Positions 53,426 through 62,453 of a stretch of 64,000 bases of DNA are shown in pieces; position 1 is the stretch's first letter, and each line of letters opens with the position of its first letter. The notes below the pieces were generated by a model that had not been told where the DNA came from, made no database searches, and worked only from the letters and a program-made list of their open reading frames with translations. Source of the stretch: Sphingomonas sp. IC-56 (lineage in GTDB: Bacteria > Pseudomonadota > Alphaproteobacteria > Sphingomonadales > Sphingomonadaceae); NCBI RefSeq assembly GCF_021043375.1, contig NZ_JAJNDV010000006.1, positions 62,001 to 126,000 on the forward strand, written 5' to 3'. The position numbers were made by a program, and so were the translations under genes.

Positions 53426-54850
53426 TCAGTAAGTGAGGGCGAGCAGTGCGGGCTTGCGCCGCTCGAGGTCGAGGATCAGGTCGCCGAACAGGCCATTGGC
53501 CCAGGCGAACCAGCTGCGGGTGAACTTGGCGGGATTATCCTTGTGGAAGCTCTCGTGCATGAAGCCCGTACCGCCATGCGTCTTCTTCAGCCAACTCAGG
53601 CACTGGCGGATCACCGCGTCGTCATCGCTCATCAGCGCGCGGGTGATGATCGACATCGGCCAGATCATATCCATGCCGACATGTGGGCCACCGATCCCCT
53701 GCGCGGCCGATCCGGCAAAGAAGTACGGATTGCGGTCGCTCCAGGCGAGTGCGGCGGTGCGGCGATAGAGGGGATCGTTGCGGTCCGCGGCACCTAGCAG
53801 CGGCAGCGCGGACAGGCTCGGGACATTGGCGTCGTCCATGAAAATCGCGTCGCCATAACCATTTACCTCGAATGCCCAGCTCTGGCCGTCCGGCATCTTG
53901 CCGTGCTTCTCCAGCGCCGCCGACACACTCGCGGCCAATGCTTCGGCCTCTAGCGCACCCTCAACATCGCCCCGCGCCTCGCGCAGCACCGCCGCCACCA
54001 TCCGCAGCGCCGACACCGCAAACAGGTTCGACGGGATCAGGAACGGCAACACGCACGCATCGTCCGAAGGGCGGAACGCCGAATGGATCAGCCCCACCTT
54101 CCTGGTTGGCGAACCCAGTCCGCCGAACATCACCGTCTCGGTCGGCGTCACTTCGCGCCGCTGGAACCGGTACGGTCCCGGCCCATCGATCCGCTGCTGT
54201 TCCTTCAGCGTCGCCACCGCCTGCTGCATGCCGCGCGCCCATAGGTCGTCGAAGGGCGCCTTGTCCCGCGTAGCCGTCCAGTATGCATGCGCCAGCCGCA
54301 TCGGGTAGCAGAGGGAGTCGATCTCCCATTTCCGCTCGGCGACGCCCGGCTTCATCTCGGTCATGTCGGCGGCAGCGCCCAGGTTCGACTTGGCGCTGGT
54401 GTCCTTCAGGAACGCGTTGGCATAGGGATCAATCAGGATACACCGCGCCTGCCGCTGAAGCGCGCCATGGAACAGCCGCCGCAGCCCGGCGTCCTTGGGC
54501 GCCAGGTGCACATAGGTTTGCAGCTGCGCCGAACTGTCGCGCAGCCACATCGCATCGATGTCGCCGGTGATGACGAACGTATCGGGCTTGCCGTCCACCG
54601 TGCCCGGCTGGACGGTCGTGTCGAGCGTGTTGGGGTAGCAGTTCTCAAACAGCCATCCGAGTTCCGGATCGGCGATCTTCGCCTTCACCCGCTTGATCTC
54701 GGCCTCCACCGCGGGGCTGGTGAACGCCCGCTTCTCCGGCGGCGGCCGTTTCGACACGAGCGGCGCGGCGGATGCAGGCGCAGGCATCAGCGATGAAAGG
54801 GCGATCGCCCCGGTACCCGTGACCAGGTCACGACGAGTCATACGCATCAC
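53426..54850 (-). CDS. GH125 exo-alpha-1,6-mannosidase, Tat-exported
   Basis: The 474-residue protein begins with a twin-arginine signal (MTRRDLVTGTGAIALSSL near 4-21). GH125 (old DUF1237) marks: IDAMWLRDSSAQLQTYV near 98-114, QRQARCILIDPYANAFLKD near 130, RKWEIDSLCYPMRLAHAYW near 173-191, IFMDDANVPSLSALPLLG near 331 and GTGFMHESFHKDNP near 426 with the probable catalytic Glu. GH125 removes alpha-1,6-linked mannose, complementary to GH92 specificity. It is 25 bases from the downstream GH92 and 8 bases from the upstream GH92 gene. Start may be the first, second or third Met. Confidence 0.9.
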   Translation of the reverse strand: MMRMTRRDLVTGTGAIALSSLMPAPASAAPLVSKRPPPEKRAFTSPAVEAEIKRVKAKIADPELGWLFENCYPNTLDTTVQPGTVDGKPDTFVITGDIDAMWLRDSSAQLQTYVHLAPKDAGLRRLFHGALQRQARCILIDPYANAFLKDTSAKSNLGAAADMTEMKPGVAERKWEIDSLCYPMRLAHAYWTATRDKAPFDDLWARGMQQAVATLKEQQRIDGPGPYRFQRREVTPTETVMFGGLGSPTRKVGLIHSAFRPSDDACVLPFLIPSNLFAVSALRMVAAVLREARGDVEGALEAEALAASVSAALEKHGKMPDGQSWAFEVNGYGDAIFMDDANVPSLSALPLLGAADRNDPLYRRTAALAWSDRNPYFFAGSAAQGIGGPHVGMDMIWPMSIITRALMSDDDAVIRQCLSWLKKTHGGTGFMHESFHKDNPAKFTRSWFAWANGLFGDLILDLERRKPALLALTY

Positions 54851-54858
54851 TATTTTCC

Positions 54859-57201
54859 TTACTTCGCCGGCGCGCTCATCGAAAATGGCGCCGCCGCCTT
54901 GCTGCTCGCCCAGGCCGTGTTCGACTTGCTGCCCATCACGAACCGTATCTTGCCACCGCCCATAAGTTGTTCGCGCGAAAGCCAGCTCTTGTCGTGCCGC
55001 TTCCCGTTAATGGTCACGGACTGGATGTAGACGTTGTCGGGGCCGTTGTTCGTTGCTTCGATCGACAGCCGCTTGCCATTGGGCAGCGTCATCTCGACGT
55101 TGCGGAACAGCGGGCTGCCGATGGCATATTGCCCGACCGTCGGCGTGACGGGATAGAAGCCGAGTGCCGAGAACACGTACCAGGCAGAAGTTTGTCCGTT
55201 ATCCTCGTCACCCGGATAGCCGTCCGGCGTCGGCGCATAGAGCTTTTTCATCACGTTTCTGACGTGATACTGCGCCTTCCACGGTGCCCCAGCCCAGTTA
55301 TACAGATAGATCATGTGCTGGATCGGCTGATTGCCATGGGCGTAATTGCCCATATTGACGATCTGCATTTCGCGGATCTCGTGGATCGTCTGCCCGTAAT
55401 AGCTGTCGTCGAACAATGGCGGCGTATAGAAGATGCTATCCAGCCGCTCGACGAACTTGGCCTCGCCACCCATCAGGTCGATCAGGCCCTGCACGTCCTG
55501 CATCACCGACCAGCTGTAATGCAGCGAGTTGCCCTCTGTAAAAGCGTCACCCCATTTCAGCGAGTTGAACGGCGTCGCCCAGCTCCCATCCTGATTGCGC
55601 CCGCGCATCCAGCCAGACTGCGGGTCATAGAGCTTGCGATAGTTCTGCGCCTGCTGGGCGTACTTGGCCGCATCCTCAGTCTTGCCCAGCGCCGCTGCCA
55701 GCCGCGACAGCGAGAAGTCGGCGGTCGCATATTCAAGGGTGCGTGCGGCATTCTCGTTGATGCCCACATCATACGGCACATAGCCGAGCTTGTTATAGTA
55801 TTCGACGCCCTCGCGCCCGACCGCATTCACCACCCTACCTCGCTCGTCGCGCGGGCGGCCTTGAGAGGTGGTCGCGTTCTTGACCATAGCCTCATACAGC
55901 GTCTCGACATCGAAGCCGCGCACGCCGCTGAGATAGGCGTCGGCGATTAGGTTGGCCGAGTTGGATCCGATCATGACGTTGCGGTGCCCCGGGCTCGCCC
56001 ATTCGGGCAGCCAGCCGGATTCCTTGTAGGTGTTGACCAGCCCCTGCATGATCTGGCCGTCCACCTCAGGGTACATCAGCGCGAAGAACGGGAACACCGC
56101 GCGCCATGTGTCCCAAAAGCCGTTGTCGGTGAACATCGGTCCGGGATGCACCTTGCCGTCATAGGGGCTGTAGTGGACCGTCTGCCCCTTGGCATCGACC
56201 TCGTGGAACGTGCGGGGGAACTGGAGCATCCTGTAGAGGGCCGAATAGAAGGTTCGGCGCGCGTCGATGTCAGGATCGGTGACGCGGATGCGGGACAATT
56301 CGCCCTCCCAGATCGCACGCGCCTTGGCCTCAGTCTGCGAGAAGCTGTCGCGGCCGACCTCTTGGGCCAGGTTCTGCTGCGCCTGTTCGGGGCTGATGAA
56401 GGAGGAGGCGACCTTTACGCCCACCCGCTCGCCGCGCCTGGTCTTGAAGCTGACCACTGCGCCGACATGCGCGCCTTCGCTTTTGGCGGAAGCGCTCAGT
56501 TTCCAGTTCTGATCCCAGGTTCTGGTGACGGTGAAATCGTGGTCGAACTGGAGGACGAAAAAGTTGTGAAAGTTGTGCGGAACGCCGCCGCTGTTGTTGC
56601 GGGCATAGCCGGTAATCCGCCGATTTTTGGCGTCGATGTTGACCATCGAGCCTTCGTTGTATGCGTCCAGGACGATATGGGCGTCATCGCTTTCCGGAAA
56701 GGTGAAGCGGAACTGGGCGGCGCGGCTGGTGGGGACGACCTCCGCGGTCACATCGTGATCGGCGAAATACACCTTGTACTTGTAGGGCTTAGCCTCTTCC
56801 GCCTTGTGGCTGAACCAGGAGGCGCGCTCGTCCTGCTTGATCCGCAGCGGACCCGTCACCGCCATCAGCTCGAACGCGGCGTAATCGTTCATCCAGGGGC
56901 TGGGCTGGTGGGTCTGCTTGATGCCGCTGATCTTGTTCGCGTCATAGGTATAGCCCCAGCCGCTGCCCATCTTGCCCGTCACCGGCGACCAGAAGTTCAT
57001 GCCCCAGGGCACCGCCACCGCGGGATAGGTGTTGCCGTACGACAAAGTGTAGTCGGAATCCGTGCCCATCAGCGGGTTGACCAGATCGACCAGCGCCTCG
57101 CGCTGCGCCGCTTGCGCGAGCAGGGGTGCCGGCGTCGCCAGTCCGAGCGTCACCAACATCGCGGTCCCGGCGCGCAGCCGCTTTCCCCAAGCGTTCTTCA
57201 C
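54859..57201 (-). CDS. GH92 alpha-mannosidase, second copy
   Basis: The 780-residue protein has a Sec signal peptide (AGTAMLVTLGLATPAPLLAQA near 12-32). GH92 marks: LMGTDSDYTLSYGNTYPAVAVPWGMNFWSPVTG near 44-75, GIKQTHQPSPWMNDYAAFELM near 92, AWYVFSALGFYPVTPT near 655 and GDEDNGQTS just before it. The N-terminal motif spacing differs clearly from the other GH92 (TLSYGNTYPAVAVPWGMNF instead of TFPGPSLPFGMVQL), so the two are not recent duplicates and probably cut different linkages. Centre of the operon. Confidence 0.92.
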   Translation of the reverse strand: MKNAWGKRLRAGTAMLVTLGLATPAPLLAQAAQREALVDLVNPLMGTDSDYTLSYGNTYPAVAVPWGMNFWSPVTGKMGSGWGYTYDANKISGIKQTHQPSPWMNDYAAFELMAVTGPLRIKQDERASWFSHKAEEAKPYKYKVYFADHDVTAEVVPTSRAAQFRFTFPESDDAHIVLDAYNEGSMVNIDAKNRRITGYARNNSGGVPHNFHNFFVLQFDHDFTVTRTWDQNWKLSASAKSEGAHVGAVVSFKTRRGERVGVKVASSFISPEQAQQNLAQEVGRDSFSQTEAKARAIWEGELSRIRVTDPDIDARRTFYSALYRMLQFPRTFHEVDAKGQTVHYSPYDGKVHPGPMFTDNGFWDTWRAVFPFFALMYPEVDGQIMQGLVNTYKESGWLPEWASPGHRNVMIGSNSANLIADAYLSGVRGFDVETLYEAMVKNATTSQGRPRDERGRVVNAVGREGVEYYNKLGYVPYDVGINENAARTLEYATADFSLSRLAAALGKTEDAAKYAQQAQNYRKLYDPQSGWMRGRNQDGSWATPFNSLKWGDAFTEGNSLHYSWSVMQDVQGLIDLMGGEAKFVERLDSIFYTPPLFDDSYYGQTIHEIREMQIVNMGNYAHGNQPIQHMIYLYNWAGAPWKAQYHVRNVMKKLYAPTPDGYPGDEDNGQTSAWYVFSALGFYPVTPTVGQYAIGSPLFRNVEMTLPNGKRLSIEATNNGPDNVYIQSVTINGKRHDKSWLSREQLMGGGKIRFVMGSKSNTAWASSKAAAPFSMSAPAK

Positions 57202-57217
57202 CCTGACTCTCCCCTGT

Positions 57218-58273
57218 TCAGTTCTTGCGCGCGATCGGCCGCGGCGCGACGCCTTCGCGGGTCATGACGACCGGCGCGATGGTACCGTCCGCGTTGAAGG
57301 TCATCCTGTCGATCGCGACCTGACGATGCTCGCCGCGGTCGGTGTCGAGCGGGCGGCGATGATAGGCGATGTACCAGTCATCGGTGCCCGGCACCTGCAC
57401 CACCGAATGGTGCCCTGCCCCGCGCGCGATGGCGAAATCCTGGCTGAGGATCTTGCCCATCGGCTTGAACGGCCCCGTAGGCCCCGGCCCCATCGCATAG
57501 GCGACGCTGTAATCCGGACCGGTCCAGCCCCCTTCCGACCACATCAGGTAATAGACGCCCTTGCGCTCGATCATGAACGACCCCTCGACATAGCCGGGCG
57601 GCGTGATCTCCTTGTACGTCGAGCCGTCCGGGAACGGCACCACCGACTTCAAGTCGCGGCTGAGGCGCACCACGTTGCAGTGCTTCCACCCGCCATAATA
57701 GAGATAGACCTGCCCGTCCTTGTCGCGAAAGGCGAAGGGGTCGATCGGCTGCGCGCCATTGTGGAACTTGTCGATCAGCGGCTTGCCGATTGCGTCCTTG
57801 AACGGGCCGCCCGGCTTGTCGCTGACTGCCAGGCCGATGCCGCCGAGTTCGGCGTCGCTCTGAATGTCGTTGGCGCTGAAGAACATGTAGTAGCGCCCGT
57901 TCGCCTCGATCACCGAAGGCGCCCAGATTGCGTAAGCGGCCCAGGCGGCGTTGCGGACGTCGAACACGTGGCTGTGCTTGGTCCAGTTGACCAGGTCGGG
58001 CGAGGAAAAGGCATTGAAGAAGGTCTGCATGCCGTAGGACGGACGCACCGTCTGGCGCTTGCGGGCCTCCTGCTGCTCGGCAGAGAAAGTCGGCGTCACG
58101 TCGGGCGTTTCCGCGTGATCCGAATAGGTCGGGTAGATCCAATAGCGTCCACCGAACACCCGGATTTCGGGATCGGCATACCAGCCGGGGACGACCGGGT
58201 TGGATGCAGTCGCAAGACCGCAGGCGAGCAGCGCGGTGGTGCCGAGCCCAAGGCGCATGAGCCGCTTCATCAT
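57218..58273 (-). CDS. GH43-type five-bladed beta-propeller glycosidase
   Basis: The 351-residue protein has a signal peptide (LGLGTTALLACGLATA near 8-23). A GH43-like propeller follows: catalytic base Asp in WYADPEI near 33, the pKa-modulating Asp in QPIDPFAFRD near 178, and the general acid Glu in GYVEGSFMIERKG near 226. The metal-binding His is probably in GAGHHSVVQ near 288. Substrates could be arabinose, xylose or galactose side chains; I cannot tell which. First gene of the glycosidase operon. ATG 58273 has AAAGGCGG six bases ahead; a strong terminator ends 17 bases upstream of the start. Confidence 0.85.
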   Translation of the reverse strand: MMKRLMRLGLGTTALLACGLATASNPVVPGWYADPEIRVFGGRYWIYPTYSDHAETPDVTPTFSAEQQEARKRQTVRPSYGMQTFFNAFSSPDLVNWTKHSHVFDVRNAAWAAYAIWAPSVIEANGRYYMFFSANDIQSDAELGGIGLAVSDKPGGPFKDAIGKPLIDKFHNGAQPIDPFAFRDKDGQVYLYYGGWKHCNVVRLSRDLKSVVPFPDGSTYKEITPPGYVEGSFMIERKGVYYLMWSEGGWTGPDYSVAYAMGPGPTGPFKPMGKILSQDFAIARGAGHHSVVQVPGTDDWYIAYHRRPLDTDRGEHRQVAIDRMTFNADGTIAPVVMTREGVAPRPIARKN

Positions 58274-58290
58274 CTGAAACCGCCTTTCGA

Positions 58291-58322
58291 GAAAAAAAGA
58301 GGTGGCTCCCGAAGGAGCCACC
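58291..58322 (-). terminator. Strong leftward terminator just before the GH43 gene
   Basis: GGTGGCTCC (58301-58309), loop CGAA, GGAGCCACC (58314-58322). Read leftward it is followed by seven T's (58292-58298 on the complement). This is a textbook intrinsic terminator. It ends 17 bases before the GH43 start, leaving no room for a promoter between them. Confidence 0.88.
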
Positions 58323-58950
58323 CAAGTACGCGGTTGGGGGGGCCGACCGCGATCAGGATTTCTAGGAAGAACCAACATTGGTCCGGCGGCCGAAGCAGTT
58401 CCGGTAGGTGAACCGGTCCTTGGTTTCGATGCCGAGACGGCGGCTTTCCTCCGACTTGACCAGATCGATGATCAAGCCAGTGCGCATCCGCTTTTCAGTG
58501 CTGGGGCAGGACGCGTTGCGGTCCATTGCTCGTACGGATCGGCGTACGTGCTCAACCCCGACTGAAGTCCACCTACCAATTCGCCGCGACGGTGCCGTTG
58601 CCGAACGGCTTGGTGCGCAGCGTTGCAGCGATATCCGTGCGCTTGGGGTCCTGGGCAAACCCTTTGGCCCAGACCGATGGCGGTGCCCGATCGCTCGAAT
58701 AGGGTCTACCGTCATGCTGCGGGAGCCAGGCCGGCGCGCATGCTTGTGGATAGCAGCAGCGTGGATGCGAGGGCGCCACGGCGGGCGCGGAGCGACGTGT
58801 GCAGATGTAGAGCGCGCATGCAGCTTCCTCCCTTAGCCTGACAACTGGCGTGCCGCCCGTCCGACTCGATCCCACCATCTTCATCGGTCTTAATGCCGGT
58901 GTTGGATCTAAGATGGTCCTATGTTGGACCTGTTCAACAATAACCAAAGC
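58323..58950. other. Stretch without a recognisable intact gene
   Basis: I see no intact gene here. A leftward frame ends with TAG at 58362-58364, just before the terminator, with the tail FTYRNCFGRRTNVGSS; its 5' part is not recognisable. Another leftward frame ends at 58573 (tail TLRTKPFGNGTVAANW). Together these look like the decayed 3' end of a gene. The terminator after them supports a former leftward gene. I cannot say which family it was. Confidence 0.4.
58900..58939 (+). promoter_or_regulatory. Tandem TGTTGGA(T/C)C elements before the DUF1080 gene
   Basis: TGTTGGATC (58900-58908) and TGTTGGACC (58922-58930) are repeated 22 bases apart, about two helical turns. The second overlaps an imperfect inverted repeat (TGTTG...CAACA, 58922-58939). 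It is a possible regulator site, about 190 bases before the ATG at 59127. Confidence 0.3.
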
Positions 58951-59126
58951 GACTTGTCAAATCGGTCAGGCGGCGGCGGGGTCTATGGCAAGCGCGCTAT
59001 CCGCATGAGCGGCGCACCCCGGTTAGGCGAAACAAACAAGGCCGAGAACGAAATTCCGGGTTGCGCCGAAGCAGGCGGTATGTTCGATCCGTCGCGCAAC
59101 GCAGAGAGATGCGGGACAAGGGAGAG

Positions 59127-60068
59127 ATGATGAAGGCATTCAAAGCCGCAGCGGCCTTGCTTGTGCTGCCAGCCGGAGCGTCGGCGCAGGACTCGGTTCG
59201 CCAGGCCGTCGCGATTGCGGGCAAGCCGCCGGCTGGACCGCAGCAGCTGGTGCTGAGCGACCTCCCCGCTCCTGCGGGCAAGCCCGTGCAGCTGTTCGAC
59301 GGCCGCAGCCTTCAGGGTTGGAAGCCGTGGCTGGGCTATGCCGATCCCGCCATCACCTACAGAGCCGATGCGGCGAGCGTGCCGGTCGGCACGACGCGCG
59401 ACACTTCTGGCGACTTTGCGGTGCGGCAGGCGGATGGCGAGCCGGCAATCTGGATCAAGGGCGAGACCTGGGGGAGCCTGGTCCACCATGCCGACCTTCG
59501 CGACTATCATCTTCGGCTGGAGTATAAATGGGGCGCCAAGACCTGGGCGCCGCGCCTGACCGATCCGCCCAACAACGGGCTGCTCTACCACACCCACGGC
59601 AAGCCCGGAGAAGTGTTCGGGACGTGGCAGCCCTCGGTCGAGTTCGAGATCATGAAGGGATCGACCGGCATGATCGTCATGGTCGGATCGAAGGTTCGCG
59701 CGACGACTTCGGCGGCGTCCGATCCCTCGATCATCGCCCCGCATCTTCGCTTCCGGGCCGGCGGCCGCGACGTCGAAATGGTGAACGGCACCGGCACCTG
59801 GAACGTCGAAGCCGCCAATGACGCCGAGCGTCCGATAGGCGAGTGGAACACGCTGGACCTGTATGTGGTTGGTGACCGTGCCATTCACGTCGTGAACGGT
59901 GTGCCCGTGGCCGAAGTGCGGGGCATGGCGACGATCGGACCGGATGGCAGCCGCACGCCGCTGACCCATGGTCAGATCCAGCTCCAGTCCGAAGGCGCCG
60001 AAACCTGGTTCCGGCGTATCACGGTCGAGCCGATCCGCAGCCTTCCACGCCTGAAGGCCGCGGGCTGA
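59127..60068 (+). CDS. DUF1080 (3-keto-disaccharide hydrolase domain) protein, exported
   Basis: The 313-residue protein has a signal peptide (AAALLVLPAGASAQ near 7-20). The DUF1080 domain (PF06439) covers the rest. Its usual opening is GKPVQLFDGRSLQGWKPW near 51-68, then GSLVHHADLRDYHLRLEYKW near 114, NNGLLYHTHG near 151, VEFEIMKG near 172 and a C-terminal GQIQLQSEGAETWFRRITVEPI near 286. Members are jelly-roll enzymes reported to cleave 3-keto-glycosides. ATG 59127 follows AGGGAGAG; a frame to 59061 has no signal. It converges on the LacI-type gene, whose stop is one base past its own. Confidence 0.82.
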   Translation: MMKAFKAAAALLVLPAGASAQDSVRQAVAIAGKPPAGPQQLVLSDLPAPAGKPVQLFDGRSLQGWKPWLGYADPAITYRADAASVPVGTTRDTSGDFAVRQADGEPAIWIKGETWGSLVHHADLRDYHLRLEYKWGAKTWAPRLTDPPNNGLLYHTHGKPGEVFGTWQPSVEFEIMKGSTGMIVMVGSKVRATTSAASDPSIIAPHLRFRAGGRDVEMVNGTGTWNVEAANDAERPIGEWNTLDLYVVGDRAIHVVNGVPVAEVRGMATIGPDGSRTPLTHGQIQLQSEGAETWFRRITVEPIRSLPRLKAAG

Positions 60069-60069
60069 G

Positions 60070-61080
60070 TTAGGGGAAAGCAGGCCGGACCGGCGCGGTG
60101 CTGCCGCGCACGATCAGCTCGTGCGCGAGCGTCACCTGCCGGACCGGATGCTGAACCCCGCGCAGGATGTCCACCAGCAGCTCCACCGCGCGCCTGCCGA
60201 TCAGCCCCTTGGGCTGGGCAACCGTGGTCAGCGGCGGATGGAAGAACCTGGCCAGCGGCAGGTCGTCGAAGCCGATGACCGAAACCTGGTCCGGGCAGGC
60301 GATACCGGCCGCGCCCAGCGCGCTCATGGCGCCCACCGCCATCTCGTCGCTGAAGCAGAAGATCGCGGTAACGCCGCGGTCGATCAGGTCGCGGGCCTGC
60401 TCGAAGGCGGACTGAGCGGAATAGTCGCCGACGCGCACCTCCAGCATCTCCGCCAGGCCGTGCCGCACTGCCATCGCCATGGCGCCGGCCAGGCGGTCGC
60501 GGCTGATCGGGCTGACCGGCGGGCCGGTGATGATGCCGATCCGCCGATGGCCCAGGCCGATCAGATGCTCCACCGCGTCGCTGCTCGCCGCGGCATTGTC
60601 GATATGGACGCTGGGCACTTGCAGGTCCGCGCTGAATTCGCATCCATTGACGATCGGCGCCACCGTGCTCCCGCCGCCAGCCAACGGGGCGAGGCTTTCC
60701 GGCATTCGGTGGCCCAGAAAGATCAGGCCATCGACTTCGCGGCGCAACAGCATGTCGGCATATTGGTCCTCCACTTCGGGATCGTGGCGGGTGTCGCCGA
60801 CCACGACCGCATAGCCGGCATCGCGCGCCGCCTCTTCCGCACCGTGGATCACGCTGGCGAAGAAGGGATTGGCGATGTCGGGCACCGTCAGCAGAATTTT
60901 CGCGGCGCGCAGCGTGCGCAGGCTGCGCGCGGCGACATTGGGACGGTAGCCGAGCGCTTCCACGACTTCGAGCACCCGTTCGCGAGTCGGCGCGGACACC
61001 CGGTCGGGTTGGCTCAGCACCCGCGACACCGTCGCGGTGGAGACGCCGGCCTCGGCCGCGACTTGGATGATCGTCGTCAT
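60070..61080 (-). CDS. LacI-family transcriptional regulator
   Basis: The 336-residue protein has the LacI helix-turn-helix (TIIQVAAEAGVSTATVSRVLSQPDRV near 3-28) with hinge EALGYRPNVAARSLRT near 43-58, then a periplasmic-binding-protein-like effector domain (TVPDIANPFFASVIHGAEEAARDAGYAVVVGDT near 68-100). The ligand is likely a sugar or sugar derivative. It is divergent from the transporter operon at 61206, and the region between holds a fine LacI-type palindrome. It probably represses that operon and itself. Confidence 0.93.
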   Translation of the reverse strand: MTTIIQVAAEAGVSTATVSRVLSQPDRVSAPTRERVLEVVEALGYRPNVAARSLRTLRAAKILLTVPDIANPFFASVIHGAEEAARDAGYAVVVGDTRHDPEVEDQYADMLLRREVDGLIFLGHRMPESLAPLAGGGSTVAPIVNGCEFSADLQVPSVHIDNAAASSDAVEHLIGLGHRRIGIITGPPVSPISRDRLAGAMAMAVRHGLAEMLEVRVGDYSAQSAFEQARDLIDRGVTAIFCFSDEMAVGAMSALGAAGIACPDQVSVIGFDDLPLARFFHPPLTTVAQPKGLIGRRAVELLVDILRGVQHPVRQVTLAHELIVRGSTAPVRPAFP

Positions 61081-61122
61081 GGCGCCTTCATGTGGGCTGC
61101 GACGAACCGTGTCGATAGGGCG

Positions 61123-61142
61123 CGATGTAATCCTTTACATCG
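61123..61142. promoter_or_regulatory. LacI-type operator
   Basis: CGATGTAATCCTTTACATCG: eight-base arms (CGATGTAA and TTACATCG) match perfectly around TCCT. It is 43 bases before the LacI ATG and 64 before the transporter ATG. The TGTAA/TTACA arms are typical of LacI-family sites, though the central spacing is wider than the usual one or two bases. Confidence 0.65.
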
Positions 61143-61205
61143 ACAATGCCGCTGCATAGGCTTGCCCAATGAAGCGCAGCAAATGCGCTCGGGGAGGATA
61201 TGCGC

Positions 61206-62453
61206 ATGGTCGCTGCTGAAGGGACGCTCACAGGCTCGGCGCGTCCGGAGTCCGGATTGCTGACAGGGCGCCTGAGCGCACTGATGTTCATGCAGTTCTT
61301 CATCTGGGGCGCGTGGAACGTCACGCTCGGCCTGGTGATGCAGACCGTCGGCATCGGCAACCTGATCGCCAACGCCTTTTCGGTCGGGCCGATCGCTTCG
61401 ATCGTCGGCTCCTTCCTGCTCGGCATGGCGGCTGCCCGCTATTTGAGCCCCAAGATGCTGATGGTGATCCTGCATCTGGTCGGCGGCGTGCTGCTGTTCG
61501 TGCTGCCGTCCCTGATCACCCCGGAACATGGCAACAGCTTCGTGTGGCTGCTGCTGGGCTACATGATCCTCTACATGCCGACCGTCGGGCTGGCGAACAC
61601 CATCGCGCTCAAGAGCTTTGGCGAACGTGTCGACCGCTTCCCCTTCGTGCGCGCGTTCGGCACGCTGGGCTGGATCGCGGCGGGGCTGATCATCGGCTGG
61701 GCGGGGCTGTCGGCCAGCCCGCAGATCTTCATCATCGCCGCCGTCGTCTCGATCGCGCTGGGGCTCTACAGCATCACGCTCCCCAATGTCGCAGCCGATG
61801 CGCCGCGCGATGAGAGCGTGCTCCGGCAGGTGCTGTGCGTCGAGGCGTTCGGCCTGATGCGCAACCGCTCCTTCCTGATCTTCATCGTCGCTGCGACGCT
61901 GATCTCGATCCCGCTGGCGATGTATTACGCCTATGCCTCGGCCTATATCGGCACGGCGGGGATCGAGAATGTCGGCGGCACCATGTCGATCGGGCAGATG
62001 TCCGAGCTCGCCTTCATGTTCTCGATGCCCTGGCTGTATAGGCGCTTCGGTGTGAAGCCGCTGCTGCTGGTCGGCATGGTCGCCTGGGCGCTGCGTTATG
62101 CGCTGTTCGCGATCGGCGATGGCGGTGACTCGCTGTGGGCGATCTATCTGGGCGTGGCGCTGCACGGCGTGTGCTATGACTTCTTCTTCGTCGCCGGTGC
62201 GATCTACACGCAGACCATCGCCTCGCCCAAGGGCGTGAACGCACAGGCACAGGGGATGCTCACGCTGTTCACCTATGGCGTCGGCATGCTGCTTGGCTCG
62301 CAGATCGGCGGCCTGCTTTATGCGCAGCTACCCGCCAACGCGACGATCGCCGACTGGCAGGGCATGTGGTGGTATCCCGCGATCGCCGCGGCGGTGGTCG
62401 CCATCCTGTTCCAGCTCAGCTTCCGCGACGACACCAGAGAGGCACGCGCATGA
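61206..62453 (+). CDS. Nucleoside:H+ symporter-like MFS transporter
   Basis: The 415-residue protein has twelve helices and fits the nucleoside:H+ symporter (NupG-like) group of the major facilitator superfamily: MFMQFFIWGAWNVTLGLVMQ near 27-46, SFGERVDRFPFVRAFGTLGWI near 139 and HGVCYDFFFVAGAIYTQTIASP near 320. In sugar-catabolic clusters of this kind it probably imports a glycoside rather than a nucleoside. I chose ATG 61206, not ATG 61200: GGGGAGG (61191-61197) is two bases from 61200 but eight from 61206. It overlaps the next gene by ATGA. Confidence 0.86.
   Translation: MVAAEGTLTGSARPESGLLTGRLSALMFMQFFIWGAWNVTLGLVMQTVGIGNLIANAFSVGPIASIVGSFLLGMAAARYLSPKMLMVILHLVGGVLLFVLPSLITPEHGNSFVWLLLGYMILYMPTVGLANTIALKSFGERVDRFPFVRAFGTLGWIAAGLIIGWAGLSASPQIFIIAAVVSIALGLYSITLPNVAADAPRDESVLRQVLCVEAFGLMRNRSFLIFIVAATLISIPLAMYYAYASAYIGTAGIENVGGTMSIGQMSELAFMFSMPWLYRRFGVKPLLLVGMVAWALRYALFAIGDGGDSLWAIYLGVALHGVCYDFFFVAGAIYTQTIASPKGVNAQAQGMLTLFTYGVGMLLGSQIGGLLYAQLPANATIADWQGMWWYPAIAAAVVAILFQLSFRDDTREARA

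Noticed and set aside
58921..59130. A 69-codon rightward frame ending inside the DUF1080 start.
   Set aside because: Its stop overlaps the ATG of the DUF1080 gene, which looks like coupling, but no ribosome site, no domain and low-complexity sequence argue that it is chance.
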